Shown piece after piece: positions 33,207 to 43,252 of a DNA stretch of 50,913 bases. This DNA is from JABWBJ01 sp035646395. GTDB taxonomy: Bacteria > Gemmatimonadota > Gemmatimonadetes > Gemmatimonadales > Gemmatimonadaceae. The position numbers and the translations under genes are program-made. The stretch covers positions 1-50,913 of the forward strand of contig DASRPK010000311.1 in the NCBI GenBank assembly GCA_035646395.1. Reading direction: 5' to 3'. The notes beneath the pieces were generated by a model. The model searched no databases. It was not told the DNA's origin and was given only the letters and a program-made list of their open reading frames with translations. Position 1 is the stretch's first letter. Every line of letters starts with the position of its first letter.

Positions 33207-35771
33207 CTATTCGGATCGTAGGGCGATCATCGGATCGACCCTGGCCGCGCGGCGCGCCGGGACCAGGCTGGCGAAAACCGACACCGCAACGAGCAGGGCA
33301 CTCATCGAGAGGAACACCGTCGGGTCGCGCGGTGACAGTTCGAACAGCAGTCCTTCGAGAAGCCTCGCCGCCAGCAGCGCGATCGCGACACCGGCACCGA
33401 GGCCAGCGACGACCGGGATGACCCCGCGGATGACCGTTAGTCGCAGGAGGCTGGTACCAGTCGCACCTAACGCGACTCGCACTCCATACTCGTGCACGCG
33501 CTGGGCGACCGTGAAGGCGACGACACTGTACAGGCCGATCGCGGCAAGCACGAGCGACAGCGCGCCGAAGATGCTGAACATGGTTGCCCCAAGCGTCCAT
33601 GACCGCGTCTGCCGGCCGAGCCGGTCCGCCAGCGGCCGCACTTCGGCGTACGGCATGTTGGGCCCTGCCGACTGGATCAATCGCCGCAGCGGTTCGGCAA
33701 CTGTGGCCGGCTTGCGAGAAGTCCGGGCGATGAACGAAAACCCGAAAAACGAAACCGAACGGTCGTACACCGCGGGATCGAGCTGGTCCAGCGGTCGATA
33801 AATCATTGTCGTGGGTGTTTCCACCAGTCGTTGCCTTCGCGCGTTGGTTACGATGCCGACGACCGTGGTGCATGGCATCGTGTCCGCACCGATACGCACG
33901 CACTGCCCGATCGGGTTCTGGCCAGGCCAGAATGTTCGCGCCGCGGTTTCGTTGATCACCGTTACCGGTTCCGAGCCAACACGATCCGATTCCGTGAACA
34001 GGCGCCCGTCGAGAAGGCGAATCCCCAGCACCGTGAAATAATCCGGCGTGACCGCGTATTGGCTGGGGTTGTTCGTCTGGCTCGGCGGTTCACGCCCGGG
34101 GACGTAGAGGCTTGTTCCCCAGCCCATGCCGAAGGAAAGTCCCACCGATGTGGCGGCGGCCGTGATGCCCGGAACCTCGGTCGCGCGCTCCGTGATGCGA
34201 CGGAACACCTCACGCGCTTCAGCGTTGCTCATGCCGACGCTGGCGTGCGCGACGCCCGCAACCAGCACGCGATCGATGTCGATGCCTAACGGTGTGTTCG
34301 CGACATTGCGCAGGCTGCGGACGAACAGCCCCGCGCCGGCGAGGAGGATGATGGCCAGTGCTGCCTGTCCGGCGAGAAGCGCCGCTCGAGTGACCGACCT
34401 GGCGGAGCCCCCTTCGCGCACGCCGGCCTTCAACGCTGAGGTGAGGTCTGGCTTGCTCGCCTGCAATGCCGGCAGCAGTGACGTCAGGAGGCCGGTGCCG
34501 ATCGCGGCCAACGCCGTGAATCCCATAAGGCGCAGGTCGATCGCCGAGCCGCTCCAGGCGGTGTCGCCGAGGAGCATGCTCCGGATGAAGCCGGACGACC
34601 ATTGTGCGCACAACAGCGCGCCCGCGCCGCCGATCAGCGACAGGATGAGCCCTTCCGCCAGCAATTGCCGCACCAGCCGCCCTCGCGTCACACCTAACGC
34701 GAGTCGTACCGCGATCTCGCGCCGCCGTCCGATGGCGCGGACCAGGAGCAGGTTCGCCACGTTGGCGCAGGCGATCAGCAGGACGATGATCGACACACCA
34801 CCCAGCAATTGCGACACGCGCATCTCGGCGGAATGCGCGCTGAGGCCGAACGCCTTGATGGACTTCCCCGGGAGGATTGAGCTCAACTCGATCGACTGCG
34901 AATCGGGACTGGCGCGAAAACGCGGGCTCGGGTTCACGGCGGCGGCCACGCGTTCCCGCTCGCCGGCACGGAAGATCGCTGTCGCCTGCGCCGTGGCTCG
35001 CTCAGGATTCGCGTCAGGCTTCAGCCGCGCGATGACCGTGAGCCACTGCGAGTTGCGCGTCGTGGCCCAGTCCGGGCCTTTGGCGAATCGCAACCCATTC
35101 GCCGCGGCGATCGGAATCCACACATCGACGTCGCTCAGCTCGACTCCCGTGAATCCCTCCGGAGCAACGCCGACAATCGTAAAGCGATCAGTCCCCAGGT
35201 CGAGCGTCTTGCCGATCGCGTCATCACGTCCGCCGAACTGCCGCTGCCAGAACGCGTATCCGATCACCGCGAGTTGCTGGGGATTCGTGTCTCCCGCCTC
35301 GTCCTCCTGGAAGAACCGTCCCCGGTGGGGACGCACGCCTAACAACGGAAAGAAACCCGGACTGACTTGCGCACCCGGAATCCGGACGGCGGAGGCGCCG
35401 CGCCCGAGCGGGTAATACTCGCGATCAACGACGCTCGATGGTGTCGTGACGGCAACCTGCTCGAACTCACTGACGCCGGTCAGAAGGTCCTTGTAGAGCC
35501 GGTACGGTTGAGACGACTGGGCGTTCTGGCTCCCGAACCAGCGGGAGTGCACCTGGACGATGCGATCGACGTCCACGATGTGCGCCGGTGCGCGGAGCAG
35601 GAGGCGGTCGAGAATGCTGAACATGGTCACGTTCGCCCCGATCCCCAGCGAAAGCGTGATGATGACCATGGCCGCGAAGCCAGGTCGCAGCCGCAGGCCA
35701 CGAACGGCGTAACGCAAATCCTGCCACACGAATTCCAACAGGCCCGCCCGTCCGGCCGCCGTCTTCGACAT
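33207..35771 (-). CDS. ADOP-type ABC permease (MacB/FtsX-like, duplicated), no prefix domain
   Basis: An 854-residue protein with two copies of the permease unit. Each copy is a transmembrane helix followed by a periplasmic MacB-core-like domain (for example GYAFWQRQFGGRDDAIGKTL, and GRLFTESDR with VINETAARTFWPGQNPIGQ) and three helices (ANVANLLLVRAIGRRREIAVRLALG and HEYGVRVALGATG are the FtsX cytoplasmic-loop signatures). This is the acidobacterial duplicated orphan permease type; no ATPase gene is adjacent. It lacks the N-terminal permease-prefix domain of the 40575 gene and starts MSKTAAGRAGLLEFVWQDLRYAVRGLR. ATG 35771 has GGAG 7 bases upstream, better than TTG 35789. Role: mechanotransmission or export in the envelope, unproven. 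Confidence 0.88.
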   Translation of the reverse strand: MSKTAAGRAGLLEFVWQDLRYAVRGLRLRPGFAAMVIITLSLGIGANVTMFSILDRLLLRAPAHIVDVDRIVQVHSRWFGSQNAQSSQPYRLYKDLLTGVSEFEQVAVTTPSSVVDREYYPLGRGASAVRIPGAQVSPGFFPLLGVRPHRGRFFQEDEAGDTNPQQLAVIGYAFWQRQFGGRDDAIGKTLDLGTDRFTIVGVAPEGFTGVELSDVDVWIPIAAANGLRFAKGPDWATTRNSQWLTVIARLKPDANPERATAQATAIFRAGERERVAAAVNPSPRFRASPDSQSIELSSILPGKSIKAFGLSAHSAEMRVSQLLGGVSIIVLLIACANVANLLLVRAIGRRREIAVRLALGVTRGRLVRQLLAEGLILSLIGGAGALLCAQWSSGFIRSMLLGDTAWSGSAIDLRLMGFTALAAIGTGLLTSLLPALQASKPDLTSALKAGVREGGSARSVTRAALLAGQAALAIILLAGAGLFVRSLRNVANTPLGIDIDRVLVAGVAHASVGMSNAEAREVFRRITERATEVPGITAAATSVGLSFGMGWGTSLYVPGREPPSQTNNPSQYAVTPDYFTVLGIRLLDGRLFTESDRVGSEPVTVINETAARTFWPGQNPIGQCVRIGADTMPCTTVVGIVTNARRQRLVETPTTMIYRPLDQLDPAVYDRSVSFFGFSFIARTSRKPATVAEPLRRLIQSAGPNMPYAEVRPLADRLGRQTRSWTLGATMFSIFGALSLVLAAIGLYSVVAFTVAQRVHEYGVRVALGATGTSLLRLTVIRGVIPVVAGLGAGVAIALLAARLLEGLLFELSPRDPTVFLSMSALLVAVSVFASLVPARRAARVDPMIALRSE

Positions 35772-35809
35772 TTCGCTCTCCGTGGACAACGCTCGTTGCG
35801 TTTGACAGG

Positions 35810-35917
35810 GGTCGCAAAGGGGTCAGACACCTAAGCCTTAAGCCTAGGGGTCAGACACCTAAGCCTGGGGGTCACCTAGGGGTCAGACACCTTTGCGATT
35901 AGGTGTCTGACCCCTTC
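35810..35917. repeat. Array of GGGGTCAGACACC words with inverted copy
   Basis: Three direct copies of GGGGTCAGACACCT (35819-35832, 35847-35860, 35879-35892), a partial copy (GGGGGTCACCTAGG, 35867-35880) and one inverted copy (AGGTGTCTGACCCC, 35901-35914) lie between divergent genes. CCTAAGCC(TTAAGCC) spacers separate the first copies. The core word is shared with 7657-7729. The last pair (35879-35914) can fold as a hairpin with an 8-base loop. Confidence 0.8.
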
Positions 35918-36055
35918 GACAGCAGCAACCTCCGGAGCGTTCCTCACCGGCGACGAGCGTCCTTGCGAGGCGCCGTCACCGCATCCCAATTAAGCATGCG
36001 CCGCGCACCGTCGGGCGTGGCGCTCATCGACCGTCCACCGATCAGGAGTTTGTTC

Positions 36056-39000
36056 ATGCGTGCGTCGCGTCTTTCGCGCATCCTCTTGGCGTCCGCTATT
36101 GTGCTCGCCGCGCCGCTGTCGGCCCAGCAGGTCAACGCCGAGGCGCTGAGTCCCTTGACCTTCCGGCACATCGGGCCCGTCGGCAACCGTCTCACATCGG
36201 TGTCCGGCGTCGTCGGCGATCCGTTGACGTATTACGCCGGCGCCGCGTCCGGCGGGGTCTGGAAATCGACCGACGGCGGCATCATCTGGCGCCCCGTGTT
36301 CGACAAGCAGGATGCGCACGCCGCGGGCGCGCTGGCGGTTTCGACGTCCGACCCGTCGATCGTGTGGGTCGGCACGGGTGAACCACACATTCGCTCGAAC
36401 GTCACCGTCGGCGACGGGGTGTACAAGTCGACCGACGCAGGCGCGTCGTGGACCAACATGGGACTCAAGGCGACGGGACGGATCAGCCGGGTGGTCATCC
36501 ACCCGACGAATCCCGACATCGTCTACATCGCGTCGTTAGGTCATGCGCACGGGCCACAGCGCGAGCGCGGCATCTACCGGACAAAAGACGGCGGCAAGAC
36601 CTGGGAGCACGTGCTGTTCGTCAACGAAAACGTCGGCGCGTCGTCGCTTGTCATGGACCCGAACAACCCGCGCATCCTGTTCGCCGGCATGTGGGAGATC
36701 GTGTACAACACGTGGGGACGCGAAAGTGGTGGACCCGGAAGCGGCATCCACATGTCGCGCGACGGCGGCGATACCTGGACCAAACTGCAGGGGAATGGAC
36801 TGCCTCGCCTGCCCGTGGGAAAAATCGACGTCTGTATGACGCCGGCGGACTCGCGCCGCATCTATGCGCTGATCGAGACGGGGGATGGCGTGCCCTGGAA
36901 AGGGCAGCCCACGGAAAGCGGTGAGCTCTGGCGCTCCGACAACGGTGGTCAGACGTGGCAGCTCATGTCTCATGATCGCAACTTCGGCGGCCGCACCGGC
37001 TACTACAACCAGTGCCGCGTGTCGACCGATGATCCGGACGAAGCGTATTTCCTCACCGCGTCGTTCGTGAAGACGATTGATGGCGGACGGACCGGCCAGA
37101 ACCAGGGTGGACTGCGCAGTCCCGGCGGCGACCATCACGACCTCTGGATCGATCCGAAAAACGCCAACCGCATGATTGGCGGCAATGACCAGGGGTTAGG
37201 CATTACGCTCAATCGCGGCGAGACCTGGCATCGCGTACATCTTCCGATCGCGCAGATGTATCACGTGACGGTGGACAAGGCGATTCCATACAACGTGATG
37301 GGGAATCGGCAGGACGGGCCGTCGACGCGCGGGCCGAGCAATTCGCTGTATGGTGGTGGGATTGCGCGGGGTGACTGGTTTGCGGTCGGCGGCGGCGAGA
37401 GCGGATTCGCGACACCGGATCCCTCGGACCCTAACGTGGTCTGGTCCAGTGCATCGGGCTCGGGTGCGCGCGGCGGCATTGTCACGCGCATGGACGTTCG
37501 CACGCGGCACGTCCGGAACGTCGAGGTCTGGCCGCAGAGTACGGGCGGTTGGCCGGCGGAGTCGTTGAAGTACCGCTTCCAATGGACGTTCCCGGTGCTG
37601 TTTTCGCCGCACGATCCCAACACGTTGTTCGTGACGAGCCAGCACGTGCATCGCACGACGAATGGCGGCCAGAGCTGGCAGGTGATCAGCCCCGATCTTT
37701 CGACGAACAACAAGGAGCGGCAGAAGATCTCCGGTGGTCTTACTCCCGATAACATCGGCGTCGAATACTGCTGCGTGATTTACGCGTTTGATGAATCTCC
37801 GGCGCAGAAGGGGGTGTTCTACGCGGGCACGAACGACGGCAAAGTGCACGTCAGCCAGAACAACGGCGGCTCATGGCAGGACGTCACCGCGAACCTGCCG
37901 GGCGCACCAAAGGATGGCGTCGTGCGCGGCATCGACGCGTCGAAGTGGAGCGCAGGAAAGGCATACCTCGTCATCGAAGGCCACGAAGTCGGCGATTTCA
38001 AGGCGTACGCCTATCGCACCGCGGACTTCGGGCGCACGTGGAAGCTCATCACCACCGGCATCCCCGAACATCCCAACAGCTTCACGCGCAGTATCCAGGA
38101 AGATCCCGTGCGCCAGGGACTGCTATACCTCGGCACTGAAAACCGCGTCTACGTGTCGTTCAACGACGGCGACAGCTGGCAGCCGTTCATCAACAACCTG
38201 CCGCCGGTGCCGATGTACGACATCAAGGTCCAGGAACACTTCAATGATCTTGTCATCGGCACATACGGGCGCGGCTTCTGGATCATGGATGACCTGACGC
38301 CGCTGCAGCAGCTCACGCCCCAGGTCGCCGGGTCGGCGGCACACCTGTTCAAGCCGCGCGACGCGTATCGGTTCGTGCAGAAGACGCAGCCGATGACGAT
38401 GCCGAACGACATGACCGCCGGCCAGAATCCCGACTTCGGCGCGTACATCAACTACTGGTTAGGCAGCGCGCCACGCGGCAACGTCACAATCCGTATCACC
38501 GATGCCACCGGAACTGTGGTGCGCACCATGCCCGGCACGCGTGATCGCGGCATCAACCGGGTGCTCTGGAATCTCCAGGACACACCGTCGGTACCGATCC
38601 GCCTGCGCACCACGCCGCTGTACGCCGATTGGGTCGATCTCGGCCCGAATCGTGTGCGCAGTGGTGGCAACGGCGTCGCATTGCTCCAGCCGCCGGGTAC
38701 GTACACGGTCACGCTGGAAGTGGATGGCCGCACGTTCACGCAGCCGCTGCGAGTGCTGAAAGACCCGAACTCGGCTGGGACCGATGCCGACATCGCCGCG
38801 CAATTGTCTGCGCTCAAGCTGATGCGGGCTGATCACGACTCGGCGGCTTCAGCGATCAATCGCATCGAGTGGACGCGCCGGCAGCTTCTGGACCTCGAGG
38901 CGATTTTGCGTGATCAGGGCGGAACCGGTGCGGCGGAGATTCTGCAGCAGAGTTCAGCGCTGTCGCGGAAGCTGATCGGGGTGGAGGAGAACCTGATTCA

Positions 39001-39253
39001 GCTTCGTGTGACGGGCACAGGGCAGGACGGCGTCAGGTGGCCGGCGCAGGTCTCGGAACGGTTACGGTACCTGATTGGCAACACGGCGACAGGCGATTAC
39101 AAGCCGACCGACCAGACTGGCGAAGTGCATCAGGTACTCAAGCTTCAGCTTGAGGAAGCTCGGCGGAATCTGCAGCTGATCCTGCAAACCGATATTCCGG
39201 CGCTGAATCGATTGCTTCAAGCGAGGAACCTGCCTGGAATCATCCTGAACTAG
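36056..39253 (+). CDS. BNR/VPS10-type beta-propeller protein, exported
   Basis: A 1065-residue protein with a signal peptide (MRASRLSRILLASAIVLAAPLSAQ). The body is a series of BNR/Asp-box blades (GVWKSTDGGIIWRPV, GVYKSTDAGASWTNM, GIYRTKDGGKTWEHV, HMSRDGGDTWTKL, ELWRSDNGGQTWQLM, RTTNGGQSWQVI, VSQNNGGSWQDV, YRTADFGRTWKLI, VSFNDGDSWQPF), enough for two propellers as in sortilin/VPS10-like or xyloglucanase-type proteins. The last 250 residues (from about 800) hold a Ig-like strand domain (GNVTIRITDATGTVVRTMPG) and a helical tail. AGGAG lies upstream of ATG 36056, which is preferred over the upstream GTG at 35903. Catalytic Asp residues cannot be assigned with confidence. Confidence 0.85.
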   Translation: MRASRLSRILLASAIVLAAPLSAQQVNAEALSPLTFRHIGPVGNRLTSVSGVVGDPLTYYAGAASGGVWKSTDGGIIWRPVFDKQDAHAAGALAVSTSDPSIVWVGTGEPHIRSNVTVGDGVYKSTDAGASWTNMGLKATGRISRVVIHPTNPDIVYIASLGHAHGPQRERGIYRTKDGGKTWEHVLFVNENVGASSLVMDPNNPRILFAGMWEIVYNTWGRESGGPGSGIHMSRDGGDTWTKLQGNGLPRLPVGKIDVCMTPADSRRIYALIETGDGVPWKGQPTESGELWRSDNGGQTWQLMSHDRNFGGRTGYYNQCRVSTDDPDEAYFLTASFVKTIDGGRTGQNQGGLRSPGGDHHDLWIDPKNANRMIGGNDQGLGITLNRGETWHRVHLPIAQMYHVTVDKAIPYNVMGNRQDGPSTRGPSNSLYGGGIARGDWFAVGGGESGFATPDPSDPNVVWSSASGSGARGGIVTRMDVRTRHVRNVEVWPQSTGGWPAESLKYRFQWTFPVLFSPHDPNTLFVTSQHVHRTTNGGQSWQVISPDLSTNNKERQKISGGLTPDNIGVEYCCVIYAFDESPAQKGVFYAGTNDGKVHVSQNNGGSWQDVTANLPGAPKDGVVRGIDASKWSAGKAYLVIEGHEVGDFKAYAYRTADFGRTWKLITTGIPEHPNSFTRSIQEDPVRQGLLYLGTENRVYVSFNDGDSWQPFINNLPPVPMYDIKVQEHFNDLVIGTYGRGFWIMDDLTPLQQLTPQVAGSAAHLFKPRDAYRFVQKTQPMTMPNDMTAGQNPDFGAYINYWLGSAPRGNVTIRITDATGTVVRTMPGTRDRGINRVLWNLQDTPSVPIRLRTTPLYADWVDLGPNRVRSGGNGVALLQPPGTYTVTLEVDGRTFTQPLRVLKDPNSAGTDADIAAQLSALKLMRADHDSAASAINRIEWTRRQLLDLEAILRDQGGTGAAEILQQSSALSRKLIGVEENLIQLRVTGTGQDGVRWPAQVSERLRYLIGNTATGDYKPTDQTGEVHQVLKLQLEEARRNLQLILQTDIPALNRLLQARNLPGIILN

Positions 39254-39293
39254 GAAACAAGCACCGGAGGCTCGCACCTAACGGGAGGCCGCT

Positions 39294-40403
39294 ATGTCTC
39301 AACGAGCGATGTTGCTGATTCTCGGGCTGGCCGTAGTTAGTTCAGCCGAGGGTCAACGCGGACAGAAACTCAAACTCGGAGCACCGGACGGTCAGCTTGC
39401 AGCCGAATTCAGTCAAGTCACTTCAATCCGTGAGCTCTCGGACGGACGCGTTCTCATCACGGACAGTCGCGAGGGCCGCGTGTTGCTCGGTGACTTTGCC
39501 ACAAGCGCCGTAACACCCGTAGGACGAACAGGTCGCGGCCCCGGGGAGTACACCGGGACGACGCTGCTAATGCCTGTTGGTGGAGATTCCAGTATCATGC
39601 TCGATCTGTCGCGCAGATGGATTCTCTTTCATCAAGGTCGCATCGTCGGTGACTTGCCCCCCGACGCACCTGTTGCCCGAGAAGCGCGGGGTTTCATACA
39701 CGGAGCCGATACGATAGGCCGCGTTCTGATTTTCAGGAGCCGTCCCGGATCGACCCCCCAACGCACCGAGTCCACTGATTCCCTGCTGGCGGTCCTCGTT
39801 GATAGAGAGACGGCGCGTGCCGAAACGGTCGCTGTAATGCGGGCTGTGCCCTCGGAGACTCGTACGATCGCGCAGGGCGGTGGAACGATGACTGCCAGGA
39901 CCTTCAAGCCGTTCGCAACTGGAGAAACGGCGGCGTTGTTCCCCGACGGCTGGATTGCAATCGCCCGGCTCGATCCATACCGAATCGATTGGCGTTCTGC
40001 CGATGGTCGAATCACGCAGGGCCAGTCATTGCAAAGCGTGTTGCCCGCCGTGGTCGAAGCTGATCGAAACGCATTTCGTGAAGCAAATCCTCCACCGCGG
40101 GGGCGCCCTCCGCTTTTTGATTTCGATGACTTTCCGCAGCGACTCCCGCCCTTCGAATACAGAGCCCCCGGCGACCCAGCAGTGTTCGCCTCGCCGGATG
40201 GACGCATCGTAGTACGGCGGACGGTTGCCGGGTCCCAACCGGATAACAGTTATGACATTGTTGATCGAACCGGAACTCTCGTTGGGACGCTGGCAGTCGG
40301 CAAACGACAGCGCGCCGTGGGATTTGGTGCCAAGTGGGTCTACATCGTGACGCGCGACGTTGATGACATCCAACGCATAACACGTCACCGTTGGCCCTCC
40401 TGA
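39294..40403 (+). CDS. Exported six-bladed-propeller-like protein
   Basis: A 369-residue protein with a signal peptide (MSQRAMLLILGLAVVSSAEGQ). GGGAGG lies 5 bases before ATG 39294. The sequence contains propeller-like blades (SIRELSDGRVLITDSREGRVLLGDF, GRTGRGPGEYTG, ALFPDGWIAIARLDPYRIDWRSADG, VFASPDGRIVVRRT), and the GRxGxGPGEY motif is typical of the 6-bladed beta-propeller family seen in Bacteroidota and Gemmatimonadota. Probably surface or periplasmic; no enzyme motif is seen. Forty bases separate it from the BNR gene, so co-transcription is possible. Base composition is slightly lower in GC than in the neighbours, judged by eye. Confidence 0.7.
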   Translation: MSQRAMLLILGLAVVSSAEGQRGQKLKLGAPDGQLAAEFSQVTSIRELSDGRVLITDSREGRVLLGDFATSAVTPVGRTGRGPGEYTGTTLLMPVGGDSSIMLDLSRRWILFHQGRIVGDLPPDAPVAREARGFIHGADTIGRVLIFRSRPGSTPQRTESTDSLLAVLVDRETARAETVAVMRAVPSETRTIAQGGGTMTARTFKPFATGETAALFPDGWIAIARLDPYRIDWRSADGRITQGQSLQSVLPAVVEADRNAFREANPPPRGRPPLFDFDDFPQRLPPFEYRAPGDPAVFASPDGRIVVRRTVAGSQPDNSYDIVDRTGTLVGTLAVGKRQRAVGFGAKWVYIVTRDVDDIQRITRHRWPS

Positions 40404-40479
40404 AACCCAGCGTGAGAACAAATGGAACCGACCGCGATGCGGTCTGGGCGGCAAGATCGACTCCGACGGACTTCAACGG

Positions 40480-40574
40480 CGATTCCAAAGATCACTGACG
40501 CAGCGGCTGTAGGGGACCGGAGCAAACCTCGTTTTTCCCTGCGACCTCCGTGTTAATGATCTTATCCGCGTCAA
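40480..40574. repeat. Possible degenerate word element before permease stop
   Basis: CCGTGTTAATGATCTTATCCGCGTCAATCA resembles the CCGCGT-TAAT words of foldback element A, with the ADOP gene stop (TCA) at its edge. Repeat arms are weak, and no T-run terminator is present on the minus strand. The call is tentative. Confidence 0.25.
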
Positions 40575-43229
40575 TCAAAGGTCCGTGAGCGCCCTGATCG
40601 GCGGTACCCGGGCCGCCCGGCGGGCGGGAATCCACGCCGCGCCTAACGCCACGCCCAGCAGGGCCAGCGCACCGACCACGAAGGCCAGAGGGTCGCGCGC
40701 GTCAATCGAAAACAGCATCGAGGCCAGGGCGCTCGTCGCCCAGTATGCCGCGACGCCGCCAACGAGGATGCCGATCCCCGCCAATGCCGCCGCATGACGC
40801 ACCACCAGACCCACGACACTCCCGGCCGACGCACCTAACGCCATACGCACGCCGATTTCCTGGGTACGCTGACTGACGAAAAACGCGATCACTCCATAGA
40901 TCCCGATCGCGGCAAGTAGCAGCCCGGTCAAGCCGAGGCAAGTCAGCAGCAGGGTGTTGAAGCGGCGGGTCGCCGTCGATTGCGACAACACGTTGTCCAT
41001 GGTCTGGACATCGTATGCCGGCAACTCGGGATCCACATTTCGCAGCGCCGCACGCATCGGAGCCGTGACCGAGATTCCGGGGCGCGACTTGGCGATGAAC
41101 GTCATCGATCGATTATAGGAGGCCCACGCGTTGGACGGGGCCTGCGTCATCGGCATATAGATCTCGGGGGGCGACTCGTTCTCCCGCCCGAACGCGCGCA
41201 CATCGCCGCTGACTCCGACAATTTCACGCCACTCAGGCAGCGTGTCGCGCGTCCATCCGGAGATTCGTTTCCCAATGGGATTTTCGTCGCCAAAGGTGCG
41301 GCGGGCGAACGTTTCATTCACCACAATCACACTCGGAGCACCGGCAGCGAGATCACTGGCCTTCAGGCTCCGACCTTTGGTGATTGGTATCCTGATGGTC
41401 TCGAAGTACTGGTCCGTCACGAGCCTGACGTGTCCGATCAACAGGTCCTTGGGATTGAACGGACGCCCATCGACGCGAACTCCGATATCGATGCTGGCTC
41501 CCCACATCGGCACCCTCGTGCCGGCCGCCGCAACCTCCACACCAGGTACTCCGCGAACCTGCTCCAGGATGCGCGCGAATCCGGCTTGCACGGCTTCCGC
41601 ACTGTCGTAACGAAGCGCCGGCAGCGCCACGCGCATCATCGTCACGTTGCGGGGATCAAATCCAGGTTCCACGCGCTGCAGGAGGTACGCGCTGCGGAGC
41701 AGGAGACCGGCGCTCACCAGGAGCACCAGCGCCACCGCCATCTCTGCCACGATCAACGTGCCCCGCACCCGATCGCGAATCACGCCTCGCGAGCCGCGGC
41801 CTCCGTCGCGCAGTTCAGACTGGAGGTCGACGCGGGTTGCTCGAAACGCGGGCACGAGCCCGAAGACGACACCACACAGTAGTGTAGCGGCGATCGCAAA
41901 CCCGAGGACTTGCCAGTTCAACCCGGCCTCGTCGAGTCGAGGGACACCAGCGGGTCCCATCCCCACGAAAAAGCGGATTCCGACCTTCGCGACGATGATC
42001 CCGGCCAGTCCCCCCGCGGTCGCCAATAACAAGCTCTCGGTCAACAACTGCCTGACGAGTCGGGCGCGCGCGCCACCCAAGGCACCCCGGATCGCGATTT
42101 CCTTGCGTCGCGCCGTTGCCCGTGCCAGCAGCAGGCTGATCACGTTCACGCATCCGATGAGCAGCACAAATGTCACGGCGCCGAGCAGTACCCAGAGCTG
42201 TGTGTCCCACCCGTCGACGAGGAGAGAGCCATACGAAACGACCTGCACACCGCGCTCGTTCATCTCGTCAGGCGCGCGTTGCCGGATGCCTTCCGTAATG
42301 GTGGCGAGATCAGCCTGGGCCTGCTCGATGTTCGCACCGGGTTTGAGCTTGCCGAAGACGGTGAACATGTGCGCGCCATAATTACTCGCCTGCTCAGTCG
42401 TGATGGCGAACGGAGTCCAGAGTCGCTCGTCGAACTCCGTCATCGTGAAGTTCGCGGGCGCGACGCCAACGACGGTGTGCGGCTCGCCACCCAGCCGGAC
42501 CTGGCGGCCGATGATTGCCGAGTCAGCATTGAACCGCGCGACCCAGAGCGGGTGACTCAATACCGTCACGCGCGAATCCGCGTTTTCCTCAGGAAGGAAG
42601 TAGCGGCCGAGTGCAGGTCGCACGTAGAGAACCTCGAAGAAGCTCGGCGTCACGCGTGCTGCCCGCAGCCGTTCCGGTTCTCCTTCGGTCAGGTTGATGG
42701 TGCGCAATTGCCAGATCGATGTTCTCTCGACCGTGCGTGACTGGTTTGTCCAATCCGTAACGTGTCCGCCGGAGGCGCTGCCTCGACCGCCCCGAAATGT
42801 CTCGGCGATCAGGACGACTCGATCAGCATCGCGATAGGGCAGCGGCCGGAGCAGCACGGCGTTGACGATGCTGAAGACGGCGGTCGTTGCACCGATTCCG
42901 AGCGCCAGCGTCAGCATGATGGCGCTCGTAAACGTTGGATGCGCGCGCATCAGGCGCAGCGCATAGATCGCATCCTGCTTCAGGACATCGAGCGTTTCGA
43001 GCCGTCGCATTTCCGTCTCCAGCTTCAGGGCCTCTTCAATGCATTCGTCCTTCACTCGCGGCATGTCGCCGAACAGTCGCATCGCTTCCTGCTGCGCGAC
43101 GTTCCGATCCAGGCCTGTGGCCACGAGGTCGTCAACACGCTCCTGCATGTGAAACGCGAGCTCGTCATCGACGTCGGCGCGGACGTCGGGACGCCAGAAG
43201 CGCAGGTATCGTCGCCACTTGGGACTCAT
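40575..43229 (-). CDS. ADOP-type ABC permease with N-terminal permease-prefix domain
   Basis: An 884-residue protein. Residues 1-75 are a charged prefix domain (RRYLRFWRPDVRADVDDELAFHMQERVDDLVATG) typical of PadR-linked ADOP permeases. It is followed by two FtsX/MacB-like units, with YALRLMRAHPTFTSAIMLTLALGIGATTAVFSIVNAVLLRPLPY, the ARATARRKEIAIRGALGGARARLVRQLL loop and the second TQEIGVRMALGASAG loop. Periplasmic MacB-core domains lie between. No ATPase gene is adjacent. The gene lies 24 bases after a PadR regulator gene on the same strand, so the two form one operon under the palindrome at 43605-43645. Role: probably envelope export or stress-linked mechanotransmission. Confidence 0.9.
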   Translation of the reverse strand: MSPKWRRYLRFWRPDVRADVDDELAFHMQERVDDLVATGLDRNVAQQEAMRLFGDMPRVKDECIEEALKLETEMRRLETLDVLKQDAIYALRLMRAHPTFTSAIMLTLALGIGATTAVFSIVNAVLLRPLPYRDADRVVLIAETFRGGRGSASGGHVTDWTNQSRTVERTSIWQLRTINLTEGEPERLRAARVTPSFFEVLYVRPALGRYFLPEENADSRVTVLSHPLWVARFNADSAIIGRQVRLGGEPHTVVGVAPANFTMTEFDERLWTPFAITTEQASNYGAHMFTVFGKLKPGANIEQAQADLATITEGIRQRAPDEMNERGVQVVSYGSLLVDGWDTQLWVLLGAVTFVLLIGCVNVISLLLARATARRKEIAIRGALGGARARLVRQLLTESLLLATAGGLAGIIVAKVGIRFFVGMGPAGVPRLDEAGLNWQVLGFAIAATLLCGVVFGLVPAFRATRVDLQSELRDGGRGSRGVIRDRVRGTLIVAEMAVALVLLVSAGLLLRSAYLLQRVEPGFDPRNVTMMRVALPALRYDSAEAVQAGFARILEQVRGVPGVEVAAAGTRVPMWGASIDIGVRVDGRPFNPKDLLIGHVRLVTDQYFETIRIPITKGRSLKASDLAAGAPSVIVVNETFARRTFGDENPIGKRISGWTRDTLPEWREIVGVSGDVRAFGRENESPPEIYMPMTQAPSNAWASYNRSMTFIAKSRPGISVTAPMRAALRNVDPELPAYDVQTMDNVLSQSTATRRFNTLLLTCLGLTGLLLAAIGIYGVIAFFVSQRTQEIGVRMALGASAGSVVGLVVRHAAALAGIGILVGGVAAYWATSALASMLFSIDARDPLAFVVGALALLGVALGAAWIPARRAARVPPIRALTDL

Positions 43230-43252
43230 CGCGGATTCAGCCCTGCGCCACG

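Noticed and set aside
35903..36055. N-terminal extension of the BNR protein from GTG 35903
   Set aside because: It lies in the repeat array and gives a non-leader start; ATG 36056 has AGGAG and a clean signal peptide.
41647..42381. Open frame of 244 codons on the plus strand
   Set aside because: Antisense to the ADOP permease; composition is low-complexity Arg/Ser/Pro-rich and no domain is seen.
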